Assembly (NCBI RefSeq): GCF_023276355.1
Contig: NZ_JALLPL010000003.1
Location: 1 to 64,000 of the forward strand
DNA length: 64,000 nt
Direction: 5' to 3'
Source of the DNA: Haloplanus sp. XH21
GTDB taxonomy: Archaea > Halobacteriota > Halobacteria > Halobacteriales > Haloferacaceae
The translations under genes were made by a program, and so were the position numbers. Shown here in pieces: positions 35,006-44,311 of this stretch (the first letter of the stretch is position 1; the number at the start of each line of letters is the position of its first letter). The notes under the pieces were generated by a model. The model searched no databases. It was not told where the DNA came from and saw only the letters and a program-made list of their open reading frames with translations.

Positions 35006-35980
35006 ATGGACGACGAGTCTCACGACCACGTTGTTCCGGGAAGTGATGAAGAGTTGGCCACGCCAGACGTGCAGGGCTACGACTTCAGTGGCGAATTCGA
35101 TTTTCAGGAGATGCTGGAAGCGTATGCAACGACGGGCTTTCAGGCGACGCAACTCGCAGAGGCCATCGACATCGCCGAGCAAATGCAAGACGCCGATGCC
35201 ACGATCTATCTCACATGCACGTCGAATATCATCTCGTCGGGATTGCGTGAAGTCGTCGCCTACCTCGTTCGTGAAGGGTACGTCGACGTGCTTATCACGA
35301 CCGCGGGATCGCTGGCGGAGGATGTTATCAAAACGGCGAAGCCGTTCAAAATGGGAGAGTGGGATGTGGACGAGGCCGCGCTCCGGGAACAAGGAATCAA
35401 CCGTCTTGGGAATCTCTTTGTTCCTTCCGACCGATACGTCTGGTTGGAAGAGTACCTGTACGACTTCTTCGAGGAGTTCTTTGCCGAGGAAAAGGTTCGG
35501 ACGCCGACGGCGTTTGCCCGCGAGTTAGGGGAGACACTCGACGATCCGGATTCAGTTCTGAAACAAGCAGCGGACCACGACGTTCCCGTGTACTGTCCGG
35601 CACTGACAGACGCCGAGGTTGGGAACTTCCTCTATTATTACCGACAAGGATACGATTCGGAGGTTGGCATCGAGATTCTCGACGACTACGACTCGCTCAT
35701 CGAGGACGGGATGCTCGCCGACACGACGGGTCTGATCGCAGTCGGAGGGGGCGTCCCGAAACACCATGCGATCATGACGAATCTGTTCCGCGGCGGGGCG
35801 GATTATGTCGTCTACATCTCGACTGGTATGGAAGGGGATGGCTCACTCTCTGGAGCGCCCCCGAACGAGGCAGTATCATGGGGGAAAATCAAAGACGATG
35901 AGCAGACGAATTACACGCAGGTCGAAGCAGAGGCGACGCTCGTCTTCCCACTGCTCGTGGCGGGTGCTTTCAGCGAGTGA
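35006..35980 (+). CDS. dhs: Deoxyhypusine synthase
   Basis: 324 residues from ATG 35006 (MDDESHDHVVPGSDEELATP); ATG 34931 would add an unlikely N-terminus. The NAD-binding/active-site motifs are LTCTSNIISSGLREVVAYLV, TTAGSLAEDVIK, GGGVPKHHAIMTNLFRGGADYV and PPNEAVSWGKIKDDEQT, with the WGKI lysine that forms the enzyme-butylamine intermediate. It transfers a butylamine unit from spermidine to eIF5A. Core archaeal gene; its presence in an accessory region suggests relocation or a second copy. Confidence 0.93.
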   Translation: MDDESHDHVVPGSDEELATPDVQGYDFSGEFDFQEMLEAYATTGFQATQLAEAIDIAEQMQDADATIYLTCTSNIISSGLREVVAYLVREGYVDVLITTAGSLAEDVIKTAKPFKMGEWDVDEAALREQGINRLGNLFVPSDRYVWLEEYLYDFFEEFFAEEKVRTPTAFARELGETLDDPDSVLKQAADHDVPVYCPALTDAEVGNFLYYYRQGYDSEVGIEILDDYDSLIEDGMLADTTGLIAVGGGVPKHHAIMTNLFRGGADYVVYISTGMEGDGSLSGAPPNEAVSWGKIKDDEQTNYTQVEAEATLVFPLLVAGAFSE

Positions 35981-36012
35981 GCGTGATCTGCTGATACTTG
36001 GCGGTCGACCGT

Positions 36013-38448
36013 TTACTCCGAGTGAGCGGGAGATCCAAGTTGATCGTTGCCTTCTCTGGAGGCGGTCGCAGCCACCTGATCTCCGTTCGCCGGGAGCAGG
36101 CGGCGCTTCGAGTTGAAGACGACAATGAGACTGCTGATAGCCATCATAACGGCGGCGATCAACGGCGTGATTACGCCAACTATTGCCAGTGGGAGTGCGA
36201 TCGCGTTGTAGCCAGCCGCCCAGAGGAGGTTCTGTTTGATTCGGCTCCGAGTGTCACTCGCCAGTCCGAAGAGTTCGGGAACAGCGCCGAGACGGTCGTC
36301 CAGCACCACCGCATCGGCCGCCTCAATCGCAAGTTCGGTGCCGCTTGAGACCGCAATCCCGAGGTCTGCGCTGGCGAGTGCGGGCGCGTCGTTCGTCCCA
36401 TCACCGATCATCGTTGTTGTTCCGCGCTCGCGGAGTCCCTGGACGATTGCTTCCTTGGACTCGGGGCGCACACCTGCAAATACGTGATCGATCGCTGGAT
36501 GGTTCGCGAACGTCTCGGTCATCCGCTCGTCGTCGCCGGTCAGTACGACGATTTCTCGACCCCCATCCGCGAGATCGGAAACCACGCGGTCCCAGTTCTC
36601 ACGGGGCGTATCTCGGACCGTGACGATCCCGTGGACGACGCCTTCCCATGCGACCGCCGTGGGATGCGTGCCCGACTCGTAGGCGTCCGTGACGGCGGCC
36701 TCGATATCCGCAGAGATCGTCCACTCGTCGTCGGTGAAGGAGTCGGGATGGCCAACTATCACGCGGGTATCGTCGACGAGCGCCGATACGGTACGGTCGG
36801 AACGCTCGAAGCTCGATACCGAGCGTGTGGTTGGCGGGGCGGCGTCGTCGATCGCAGCGGCGATAGGGTGGCTCGATCGGCGCTCAACGGCAGCCGCCAT
36901 TGCAAGCACTTCGTCGGGGGTGTCGCCAACGACGTCTGCGAGTTTCATTTCCCCCGTTGTGAGTGTCCCTGTCTTGTCGAATACGACGATTGAGGAGTCG
37001 TCGATCCGTTCGAGTACCGTCTCGTTGAGAACGAGCATCCGATTGTCGGTGGCATCGCGAGTGGCCGCCGCGAGGGCAAGCGGGGTCGCGATCCCGAGCG
37101 AGCACGGACACGAGACCACTAACACGGAGACACCGACTAGTATGGCTGTATTCAAGTCGTTGCCAAGGGCGAACCAGCCAGCGGCAGTCAGCGCGGCGAG
37201 TCCGAGTACGAGCGGGACGAACAGCACTGCAAAGCGGTTGACAATACGCTGGACGCCCGTTGCCGAACTCTTGACGTTCCAGAGGAGTTCGACGAGACGA
37301 TCCATCGTGCTGGTGGCATCTGGGCCAACTTCGACGACAATCGCGCTGTCAGTGAGAATCGATCCCCCGAGTACGCTGTCCCCGACGGATTTGCGTTGCG
37401 GGAGCGATTCGCCTGTGACGAGCGCTTCGTCGATCGCGGCAGTCCCGTCGACGATCTGGCCGTCGACTGGGATCCGTTCGCCAGGTTTGACTAACAGCCG
37501 ATCGCCGGGCTCACACTCTTCTATTTCGATGGTTTCGGTGGCCTCGCTGCCGTTGTCGAGCCGGCGGGCCTCATCAACGCGTGAATCAGTGAGGTCAGCG
37601 CGATTGCCGAGCGCAGCACGTTTGACTTGTGACTCGAGATGGTTGCCGATAGTGACGATCGCGAGCACCATCACTGCGACGTCGAAGTACGGGTCGCGCC
37701 CGCCCGTGAGATAGGTGGCCATCGAGTAGAGATACGCGGCGAGCACCGCGATGGCGATCAATACGTCCATATTCGGGCGACCGACTTTTAAGCTCACGTA
37801 GGCACCGCGGAAGATCGGGTATCCAAGCCCGATGACAATGAGCGTGCTCCAGACCGCTAGCGGCCCGAACACCATCGCCTCAACGGTACTCCCGTAGAGG
37901 AAGCTCTCAGGATAGATGCCGAGATACACTGGATAGATGAATAGGACGTAGAGAATCAACACAGGCATCATCAGTAACGCCGCGAGCACCGCACGGTATT
38001 TGCCGAACTCGACGCGCGAGCGCAGCGAGTCGTTTTCCTCGTCGGGACCGTGGGCCTGATAGCCCAGTCGACTTAGTGCAGCGGCGATCGTGTTGCGATC
38101 GATACGGTCTGGATCGTACACCACCTGCGCCATTTCAGTCGCGTAGCTCGCACGCGCCTCATGAACGCCCTCCTCTTCCTCAGCAAGGAGTTCGATGAAG
38201 CCTTCGCAGGTCTGACAGTGCATGCCGTCGATCGAGAGATACGCCGTTTCGGCATCCTCAGGGACATCGGATTGAGAATCCCCGGCCTCGACACGGTCAC
38301 GGACGGCCGCAATCGAGAGGTCGACATCCTCACCGTTGTCAACCAAGCGTGCAACCTCTAGACAGCCCCGACAGCAGAATTTGCTGTCGGTGTTCTCGTC
38401 GGTGATTGGGTCTTCGACAGGGAGCTCACAGAGTGTGCAGGTGGACAT
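36013..38448 (-). CDS. Copper-type P1B ATPase (CcoI/FixI-like)
   Basis: 811 residues from ATG 38448 (MSTCTLCELPVEDPITDENT). An N-terminal Cys-rich module (CTLCEL...KFCCRGCLEV) precedes an HMA domain with the metal-binding pair GMHCQTCEGF. Eight transmembrane helices include the CPC motif VVSCPCSLGIATPLALA. The phosphorylation site is FDKTGTLTTGE, the hinge MIGDGTNDAPALASADLGIA. The Cys-rich front resembles FixI/CcoI pumps that export copper for oxidase assembly. It begins 1 nt after the SafE-like gene, so they form an operon. Confidence 0.93.
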   Translation of the reverse strand: MSTCTLCELPVEDPITDENTDSKFCCRGCLEVARLVDNGEDVDLSIAAVRDRVEAGDSQSDVPEDAETAYLSIDGMHCQTCEGFIELLAEEEEGVHEARASYATEMAQVVYDPDRIDRNTIAAALSRLGYQAHGPDEENDSLRSRVEFGKYRAVLAALLMMPVLILYVLFIYPVYLGIYPESFLYGSTVEAMVFGPLAVWSTLIVIGLGYPIFRGAYVSLKVGRPNMDVLIAIAVLAAYLYSMATYLTGGRDPYFDVAVMVLAIVTIGNHLESQVKRAALGNRADLTDSRVDEARRLDNGSEATETIEIEECEPGDRLLVKPGERIPVDGQIVDGTAAIDEALVTGESLPQRKSVGDSVLGGSILTDSAIVVEVGPDATSTMDRLVELLWNVKSSATGVQRIVNRFAVLFVPLVLGLAALTAAGWFALGNDLNTAILVGVSVLVVSCPCSLGIATPLALAAATRDATDNRMLVLNETVLERIDDSSIVVFDKTGTLTTGEMKLADVVGDTPDEVLAMAAAVERRSSHPIAAAIDDAAPPTTRSVSSFERSDRTVSALVDDTRVIVGHPDSFTDDEWTISADIEAAVTDAYESGTHPTAVAWEGVVHGIVTVRDTPRENWDRVVSDLADGGREIVVLTGDDERMTETFANHPAIDHVFAGVRPESKEAIVQGLRERGTTTMIGDGTNDAPALASADLGIAVSSGTELAIEAADAVVLDDRLGAVPELFGLASDTRSRIKQNLLWAAGYNAIALPLAIVGVITPLIAAVMMAISSLIVVFNSKRRLLPANGDQVAATASREGNDQLGSPAHSE

Positions 38449-38449
38449 G

Positions 38450-39277
38450 TTACGCAACCGCCTCCGATTCGGCGATCGGTTGATAGTACGGAATGTCGGG
38501 CAACGGGAGCATGACGCCAAACCGCATGAGTCCCATCGCTAACAGGACGTATCCGAGCCCGATGAACAACACACCGATTCCATAGTGGACCACCTGTCGC
38601 TGGCGGGCGCTCACGGACTGGATTACCGTTCCGTAGAGGAACACGCTGGGGATCGTCCCAAGCCCGAGCGCGCCGAGCGAGAGGAGGCCATATACAGGCG
38701 AGCCCTGTGCGAATGCGTACAGGAATGCGGGATAGAGAAGCATACACGGCAACAGTCCATGAAGCGCGCCGAGACCAACGATACCGACGCCGTTGACCCA
38801 GCGGTCGATCCGCGTTGAGATGACTGTGTAGGTTCGCGCGAATACGGATCCGATGCCAGTACCGGCAATCACACCTTCAACGGCTCCTTGTTGATAGCCG
38901 GCTAACCGTGTAAATCCCATACCGAGGATTGCCACGCCGATGCAGATGCCGACGATACCCTGGACTGGCCCGAGAATTCCGGCGAGCCCGATGGTTCCGT
39001 AGAGCAGCGCGCCGGCAGTCCCGAAGACAGCTCCGATAAGAGCGTAGCTCATCGTCCGGCCGAGGTTGAACAGCGTGTGCTGACGCACTTCATAGAGGGT
39101 GAGTGCGCCCGACCAGCGGTCATCGGTTTCCATTCTCTCGGCGTAGGTTGTAACGAGCGGACCGCACATTCCAATACAGTGTGCACCGCCGAAGAGGCCA
39201 ATCAGGAAAAACACTACCAGTCCGTAGCCGCTTGTGACACCAATCTCACTCAGTTGTACTAGGACTGCCGATCTCAT
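38450..39277 (-). CDS. SafE/UreH-like membrane protein (CcoI partner)
   Basis: 275 residues from ATG 39277 (39301 possible). Six or so helices. The hallmark LFGGAHCIGMCGPLVTTYA at the first helix is the GxxHCxGMCG motif of the TauE/SafE-annotated, DsbD-like membrane family that sits beside ccoI in many bacteria. A second conserved helix is GLGALHGLLPCMLLYPAF. It may bind or pass copper to the ATPase encoded next. Operonic with it (1-nt spacing). Confidence 0.85.
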   Translation of the reverse strand: MRSAVLVQLSEIGVTSGYGLVVFFLIGLFGGAHCIGMCGPLVTTYAERMETDDRWSGALTLYEVRQHTLFNLGRTMSYALIGAVFGTAGALLYGTIGLAGILGPVQGIVGICIGVAILGMGFTRLAGYQQGAVEGVIAGTGIGSVFARTYTVISTRIDRWVNGVGIVGLGALHGLLPCMLLYPAFLYAFAQGSPVYGLLSLGALGLGTIPSVFLYGTVIQSVSARQRQVVHYGIGVLFIGLGYVLLAMGLMRFGVMLPLPDIPYYQPIAESEAVA

Positions 39278-39401
39278 ACTCGAGGCTGGCAGAGCCAGCA
39301 TAGATTAGAGTGTACAAATTGTCCTGTGTAGTGGGTTTTAGCGGAACCGGCTACCTCGTCGCCTGACTCGTCGCAAGTACTCTCGGATTTCGACGCCACA
39401 G

Positions 39402-39545
39402 TTATTCGAGCGGTATACCTCGGTTTCGTATCGGCCCACTACAGTCGGGACATTGGCCGGGGCTGGTTTCTGCGATAATGACCTTTCCACACTCGAAGCA
39501 CTCGTATATGTCTTCTTTGTCTGGTTCAGGGGCGATATCTTTCAT
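39402..39545 (-). CDS. Rubrerythrin-like zinc-ribbon mini-protein
   Basis: 47 residues from ATG 39545. Two CxxC pairs form a zinc ribbon: YECFECGKVIIAETSPGQCP and DCSGPIRN. The size and spacing match the haloarchaeal rubrerythrin-like mini-proteins (about 47 aa). Its role is not known, but many are linked to stress or regulation. It lies between the copper ATPase operon and the large PAS/GAF regulator, all on the same strand. Confidence 0.8.
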   Translation of the reverse strand: MKDIAPEPDKEDIYECFECGKVIIAETSPGQCPDCSGPIRNRGIPLE

Positions 39546-39657
39546 TGTGAGTTCACGAGTGCCAGCATGCAGACCGGGCACTCTGGATACGAATAATAAG
39601 TGTATACGGGAATATTTGGGTGTTGATCACCGAACGCTCTCGAAAATTCGCTGTTTG

Positions 39658-42540
39658 TTATCTAGCTGTTTTAGTGGAAGCAGCGATGGGATGACTGTTC
39701 TCTTCGAAGAGCGTCGCGAACAGTTTGCGCTGGACGGTCCGAGCGTGCGTATAGAAGGCCGGTGGAGAAATCCCCAATGTTGCTGCAACGTCTTCACCGG
39801 TGCTCTCGCGTGGTGACTCGAAGTACCCGCTGTAGTATGCGGTTTGAATCACCTCAAGCTGTCGCTCGGTTAGCTTGTCGAGGAATCTCGTATAGAGGTC
39901 GTGTGTCGCCGTCTGATCGAGCGTCTGTTTGGCGCGGAGTTCAACAGTGGAGACTGTCTCGCGGACGAGCTGTGAGATCGTCCGGACGTCGATACTGTCT
40001 GGGATATCGATAACGAGCGTCGTCGTGGTCGGATCAGCGGTGGCTTCGCGGAACACAGCACCATGATCGGCCAGCTCCAAGGCGAGAAACGGCTGCGTGA
40101 GCCGGAGTCGCAGAACGCCGCCCACATCCTCGGCACTGATCGTCTGGACCTCATCGATAGCAACAAGCTGCGAGGCGGCTTCTACGACGTCCTCTAGAGA
40201 TACGCCTTCGACGGTGACGAACACGTAACTTCCTTCCGTAGATTGCTGGACTCCACCCTGGTACGAGAGAGTGCACCCTGCGTCCTGCGCGAGCCGTGAG
40301 AGGACGAATGTCGGATCATCGATTGCGAACTCGACACGCGTCATCGATGTCGTGAGGAGTGCATTCTTTCGTTCGATCGCACTGAGGGCAGAGGCGATGG
40401 TTTCGCCGAGTTCGGCTAGAACGGCGTTCGTCGTGTCGTCGAACGCGTCCCGAGTCGGTGCGTAGACCGTCAGTACCCCGTGTGTGAGGTCATTGTATAT
40501 GAGGGGAATGCTCAGTACAGAGAGGTAGTCGCGAGCGAGTGCGTCTTTACGCCACTGGTCGTCACGGAGACCGGCAGCGACGTTTGTTACCATCGTCACG
40601 TCGCCAGTGGTCGCGGTTTGTGCGGCTGGCTCTCCATTTGCCCCGTTGACTGCAAACGATTGGCTATCCAGATAGCCCTGTTCGAAGCCTGCCCAGGCCC
40701 GTAGCTCAATGGTGTCGGTCGCCGGGTTAACCGTACCTATCCAAGCGAATCTGAATCGATCATCGGCGGTCAATAGCTCACAGACCGTATGATCAATCTC
40801 CTCTTGTGTTTCGGCTTGCACGATCGCCTGATCGATCTCTCGAATCGTCTCATTTATGCGGTTTAGAGCGGTGAGCTGTTCGTTTTTCCGTTGGAGTGTT
40901 CGGTCCTGTTCGCGGAGTTGAGACTCTCGTGTGACGCGGTCGAGGGCTGCCTCGGCGGTTGCGGCGAGAAGATCTGCTAGTTCCCGAGTCACGTTGTCGA
41001 AGTCGCCAACGTGGTCTGAGCCAGCGACGAACACACCGTGGCTGCCGAGGGGAATGTAGGCTGCACTACGAAGATCAGTCGCTCGGTTTTCGAGTCGGTC
41101 TGCTTCGTGAACATCGTCGAAAAATAGCGCCTCGTCCTCAACGAAACTATAACTCGGAAGCGTTTCGCCGTCGGCGCGAACGGCGGGAAGCGGTCCGTTG
41201 AGCTCTTTCATCGTCGCGGAGTGTCCTGCGGGCCGAAGTTCGTTGGCATCGGCATCGAAGAGATAGACTGCACTCGCATCCAGATTGAGGACACCCGGTG
41301 TGTCGTCGACGACGTGCTGGGCGATTTCTCGGTGCGTTTCGGCGTATAGGAAGTCTCGGGCGGTCTCCTGGAGGGTGGCGAGCGCTTCCTCGCGTTGTTT
41401 GCGTTTCGTGATATCCCGGCAGCTGAAGAGGTGTTTCCCGTCCTGAATCGAGACTTCGCGAACGTTAACCAAAAGCGTGTGTTCGCGACCAGCCTTGTCC
41501 GTTGCCGTAGTTTCAATGTTCTTGAGCACACCGTCTTCCGCGAGTTCGTCACGGTCGAAGAGATCCTCTCCCAGAAGGTCGTCGATCGTCCCTTGATCGT
41601 GAATTTCGTCAGCCGTGTAGCCGAATATGAAGTGGACGTTCGGACAGACGTACGTGTACTCACCGTCCTCGTCTGTGATGAGGACGGTATCGGTCATATT
41701 GTTAAGGGTGATTCGATGAAGTTCCTCTGATTTACGGAGATCGCGTTCGAGGGCGACACGATCGGTTATATCGACGCCTTCAACGACGATCGAGACGAGC
41801 TCCCCGCGTTCGTTCTCAACTGGACGCACGGAGAGGTCGATAACACGTGGATCCTCAACGTGTGGCGGCTGTTTGACGACCACATTATCGAACTCTCCAT
41901 CCCGTGCATTCTCCACAATCTGTTGGATGTCGGCGTTCGCTGCATCAGTTTGTGACCACCACGGAAGCGTCCAGAAGGGGTTACCGACAATTGCTTCGAT
42001 GTCTGTATCGATCATCTCTCGTGCTGTTTCGTTCACCCGGGCGAGTGAACCGTCCGGGTCAAGTACCCACGTCGCAGTCCGTGAATCATTGAATATTGCG
42101 TCGAATTGTCTGGCACGCTCCCGTTGCGTGGTTGAGCGCTGTGCGGACCGGACGGCTCGCTCAGTTCGTTTAATGAGTTCGTCGGTCATCTGTTCGACTG
42201 ACTCCGTGAGCGCGATGTAATCAGTGACACCAGCCTCGATAGCCTCGCTAGCGATTGCTTCGCTCCCGTCCGAAGTACCTAGTAGTACTGGAAGCGTCGT
42301 AGTCTCGTTACGGATCTCTCTAAGCAGTTCGAGTCCAACTGTCTCTTCCAGCGCGTATTCGGTGATGAGACAATCCGTATCTTGGTTCCGGACGACATCG
42401 ATTGCCTTTGCCTTCGTTTGAACCCGGTTTACAGTCGCATCAGTCCGTGTCTGGAGCGTCTCGTCGAGTTGTATGATCCAGTCACTTGCCCCGACCAGCA
42501 ACACTACCGATGAATCGAGGACTATCGTGGAGGCGGTCAT
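39658..42540 (-). CDS. PAS/GAF sensor regulator, bacterio-opsin activator (HTH-10) type
   Basis: 960 residues. Order: receiver-like N-terminus (SSVVLLVGASDWIIQLDETL..ALTESVEQMTDELI), PAS domain (about 150-265, ending VSIVVEGVDITDRVALERDL), second PAS (LHRITLNNMTDTVLITDEDG to CRDITKRK), GAF domain (about 395-535), coiled linker, second GAF (about 575-715), bacterio-opsin-activator middle region, and C-terminal HTH-10 (LTERQLEVIQTAYYSGYFES, DVAATLGISPPAFYTHARTV). Such proteins sense redox, oxygen or light and activate nearby promoters. Adjacency suggests control of the copper ATPase set. Confidence 0.92.
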   Translation of the reverse strand: MTASTIVLDSSVVLLVGASDWIIQLDETLQTRTDATVNRVQTKAKAIDVVRNQDTDCLITEYALEETVGLELLREIRNETTTLPVLLGTSDGSEAIASEAIEAGVTDYIALTESVEQMTDELIKRTERAVRSAQRSTTQRERARQFDAIFNDSRTATWVLDPDGSLARVNETAREMIDTDIEAIVGNPFWTLPWWSQTDAANADIQQIVENARDGEFDNVVVKQPPHVEDPRVIDLSVRPVENERGELVSIVVEGVDITDRVALERDLRKSEELHRITLNNMTDTVLITDEDGEYTYVCPNVHFIFGYTADEIHDQGTIDDLLGEDLFDRDELAEDGVLKNIETTATDKAGREHTLLVNVREVSIQDGKHLFSCRDITKRKQREEALATLQETARDFLYAETHREIAQHVVDDTPGVLNLDASAVYLFDADANELRPAGHSATMKELNGPLPAVRADGETLPSYSFVEDEALFFDDVHEADRLENRATDLRSAAYIPLGSHGVFVAGSDHVGDFDNVTRELADLLAATAEAALDRVTRESQLREQDRTLQRKNEQLTALNRINETIREIDQAIVQAETQEEIDHTVCELLTADDRFRFAWIGTVNPATDTIELRAWAGFEQGYLDSQSFAVNGANGEPAAQTATTGDVTMVTNVAAGLRDDQWRKDALARDYLSVLSIPLIYNDLTHGVLTVYAPTRDAFDDTTNAVLAELGETIASALSAIERKNALLTTSMTRVEFAIDDPTFVLSRLAQDAGCTLSYQGGVQQSTEGSYVFVTVEGVSLEDVVEAASQLVAIDEVQTISAEDVGGVLRLRLTQPFLALELADHGAVFREATADPTTTTLVIDIPDSIDVRTISQLVRETVSTVELRAKQTLDQTATHDLYTRFLDKLTERQLEVIQTAYYSGYFESPRESTGEDVAATLGISPPAFYTHARTVQRKLFATLFEENSHPIAASTKTAR

Positions 42541-42785
42541 TAGTCGAACAGAGAGAGAAAACTGCTCTCATCCTCGATACTGATTTGCGCTTGAGTCCTG
42601 CTTTGCAGATGGAGTTGCTCAGAATGAATGTACATGTCTTATTTACTATCAAACTCCCATCTGATAAAGAAGTTTTTTATCTAACCCCTGAAGGTATGAG
42701 GAGCGACACGTAACCTGGAGATACGCTCATCGGGACTCGTCTCACCCGATCTCTGCGGGCCACATTCCGACCACACTCTCGAGTA

Positions 42786-43219
42786 ATGCCTACCCGACCT
42801 ACTACACCCACTCCGAAGACTCCAGAAGCAACGACCCGAAACAGAAGACTCAGTCGGTATGGGGGATCGTCATTGGAGCGAGTCTCGTTTCGACAGGATT
42901 GGCTGCCTATCTTGATACGTCGACAACAATCGAAGCAGGCATACGAGCCCACGAACAGTCCCAATTTGACGCAGCACGCTCTACATTAACTGAAGCCCGT
43001 GAGTCACTATCTACAGGGATTCCACGAACGGAATTCTCCTACCGGTTGTACAACGCCGGGTTCTCGCTTGAACAATATGCGGCAGTGTTGAGCCTTCGTC
43101 GTGAAGGCGTATCGAAACTCCTCAGTGTCTGTGATGAGTCTGTCCCTGAACAACAGAGACAGACTGTAACTGATACGGCTCTCGATCACTTCTTCGAAGC
43201 ACGTCGAATCGTGAGTTGA
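42786..43219 (+). pseudogene. Membrane-anchored hypothetical protein, frameshifted
   Basis: ATG 42786 gives a Pro/Thr-rich start (MPTRPTTPTPKTPEATTR). One base shift near 42842 joins it to KQKTQSVWGIVIGASLVSTG, a membrane helix, and then TTIEAGIRAHEQSQFDAARSTLTEARESL...HFFEARRIVS ending at 43219. The second frame alone has no ATG or GTG before TTG 42899, which supports a frameshift rather than a short gene. Not recognised; the soluble part is helical, TPR-like in feel. Confidence 0.55.
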
Positions 43220-43305
43220 CGAATCCTTCAAGGAATAGGTAGACACTCTCGAGTTGCACACTGATTCTCCGGTCTCCAACAGAATAACAGAGAAGTTCTT
43301 GAGGT

Positions 43306-43379
43306 TGTGGCTGCGCGCGCAGCGACGTAGGAGCGAGCACGGAGCGGAGGGTGGGGCGGCGGGGTCTGGGTCGGTCCGG
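43306..43379. repeat. GC-rich element downstream of OB-fold gene, copy 2
   Basis: TGTGGCTGCGCGCGCAGCGA, then GAGCGAGCACGGAG and GGGGCGGCGGGG. Partner of 13355-13430. It begins 33 nt beyond the OB-fold gene's stop. Confidence 0.6.
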
Positions 43380-43411
43380 CACGTAGCAAAAAAGAAGGCT
43401 GCGGCGACTGG

Positions 43412-43921
43412 CTATTCCCACCACCGACCGCGCTCTGGGAAGTGGATTGTCGTCCACCCGGTCACGGCTAGGGAGACACGCCCCTCGTACCAGTTCCGAG
43501 CCGCCTTGTGAATGCGAATCCGCTCCCCTTCCTTAATCCACGGTGCGTCCGATGCCTCCCAGATCGTCACGCGCGTTTTTCCACTGTCGTCCGCGATGAG
43601 CCCCACTTGGGCGATACTCGGATGCGAGGGATCCCATAACGTTTCGACACGCCCTTCGATGCTCACTTCCTTGCGGTCGACGTCTTCAAGTTTCTCGATT
43701 GGAACGATCCGCCCAGGCGCCGTCTGCAACGCTTCGAACGTCCCGACAACTGCCGCCATCAGGCTCTTCCCACTGGCCACGGCTTCGCCCAATCGTCGCC
43801 CGATCATTGCTCGCGACCAGCCGTCCAACTGCGCCGCTAAGCGCTTCGCGTGTTTGTTCACCGCTGCCAACTCGTCTTGGTCGAGCCCCGCTCGGGGATC
43901 CGCCCGCTCCGGGTCTGCCAT
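43412..43921 (-). CDS. OB-fold DNA-binding protein (RPA-like)
   Basis: 169 residues; ATG 43921 and 43924 are adjacent. A helical N-terminal region (LAAVNKHAKRLAAQLDGWSR, IGRRLGEAVASGKSL) precedes an OB-fold: KEVSIEGRVETLW, IAQVGLIADDSGKTRVTIWE, IKEGERIRIHKAARNWYEGR and VSLAVTGWTTIHF. OB proteins of this type bind single-stranded DNA and are frequent on haloarchaeal plasmids. Co-oriented with the upstream 43976-44311 gene. A decayed paralog lies at 13469-13790. Confidence 0.75.
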   Translation of the reverse strand: MADPERADPRAGLDQDELAAVNKHAKRLAAQLDGWSRAMIGRRLGEAVASGKSLMAAVVGTFEALQTAPGRIVPIEKLEDVDRKEVSIEGRVETLWDPSHPSIAQVGLIADDSGKTRVTIWEASDAPWIKEGERIRIHKAARNWYEGRVSLAVTGWTTIHFPERGRWWE

Positions 43922-43975
43922 CATCGGATTCGCACTCGCAGCCCGTTTCTGAAACTCTGCACGCCGATTCGCACT

Positions 43976-44311
43976 TCACTTCACGGCCATCGTTCGCGAC
44001 CGCTTTTCCCTACCCTCCTGCGTTCCCAGTTCGGCCTGGGCACTGATACGCTCCAGTTCGGCTTCCCGCGCCCGAATGCGCTCCTCCTGTTCGAGAGTGA
44101 CACCGTGAATCCGGTTCTCGCTCGTGTCTGCGATTCCGTCCGGGTGGTTGGCATCCACCTTCGCCTGTATTTCCTGCTCAACTGTCGCCTCGAACTCCGC
44201 CGTCTCGTCGACAACCGGGAAGCCGTCTTCATCGACCGCCTGACCGCCCGCTTTCTCGAATGCCTGTTCATCCACCGTAACGACCTTGCGACTCGAGTTG
44301 GTACTAGACAT
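43976..44311 (-). CDS. Hypothetical acidic helical protein
   Basis: 111 residues from ATG 44311 (MSSTNSSRKVVTVDEQAFEK). Not recognised. Highly charged, with a probable coiled coil in EQEERIRAREAELERISAQA. It precedes the OB-fold gene by 52 nt on the same strand, and the two form a likely operon. A role with the OB-fold protein in plasmid replication or maintenance is only a guess. Confidence 0.65.
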   Translation of the reverse strand: MSSTNSSRKVVTVDEQAFEKAGGQAVDEDGFPVVDETAEFEATVEQEIQAKVDANHPDGIADTSENRIHGVTLEQEERIRAREAELERISAQAELGTQEGREKRSRTMAVK

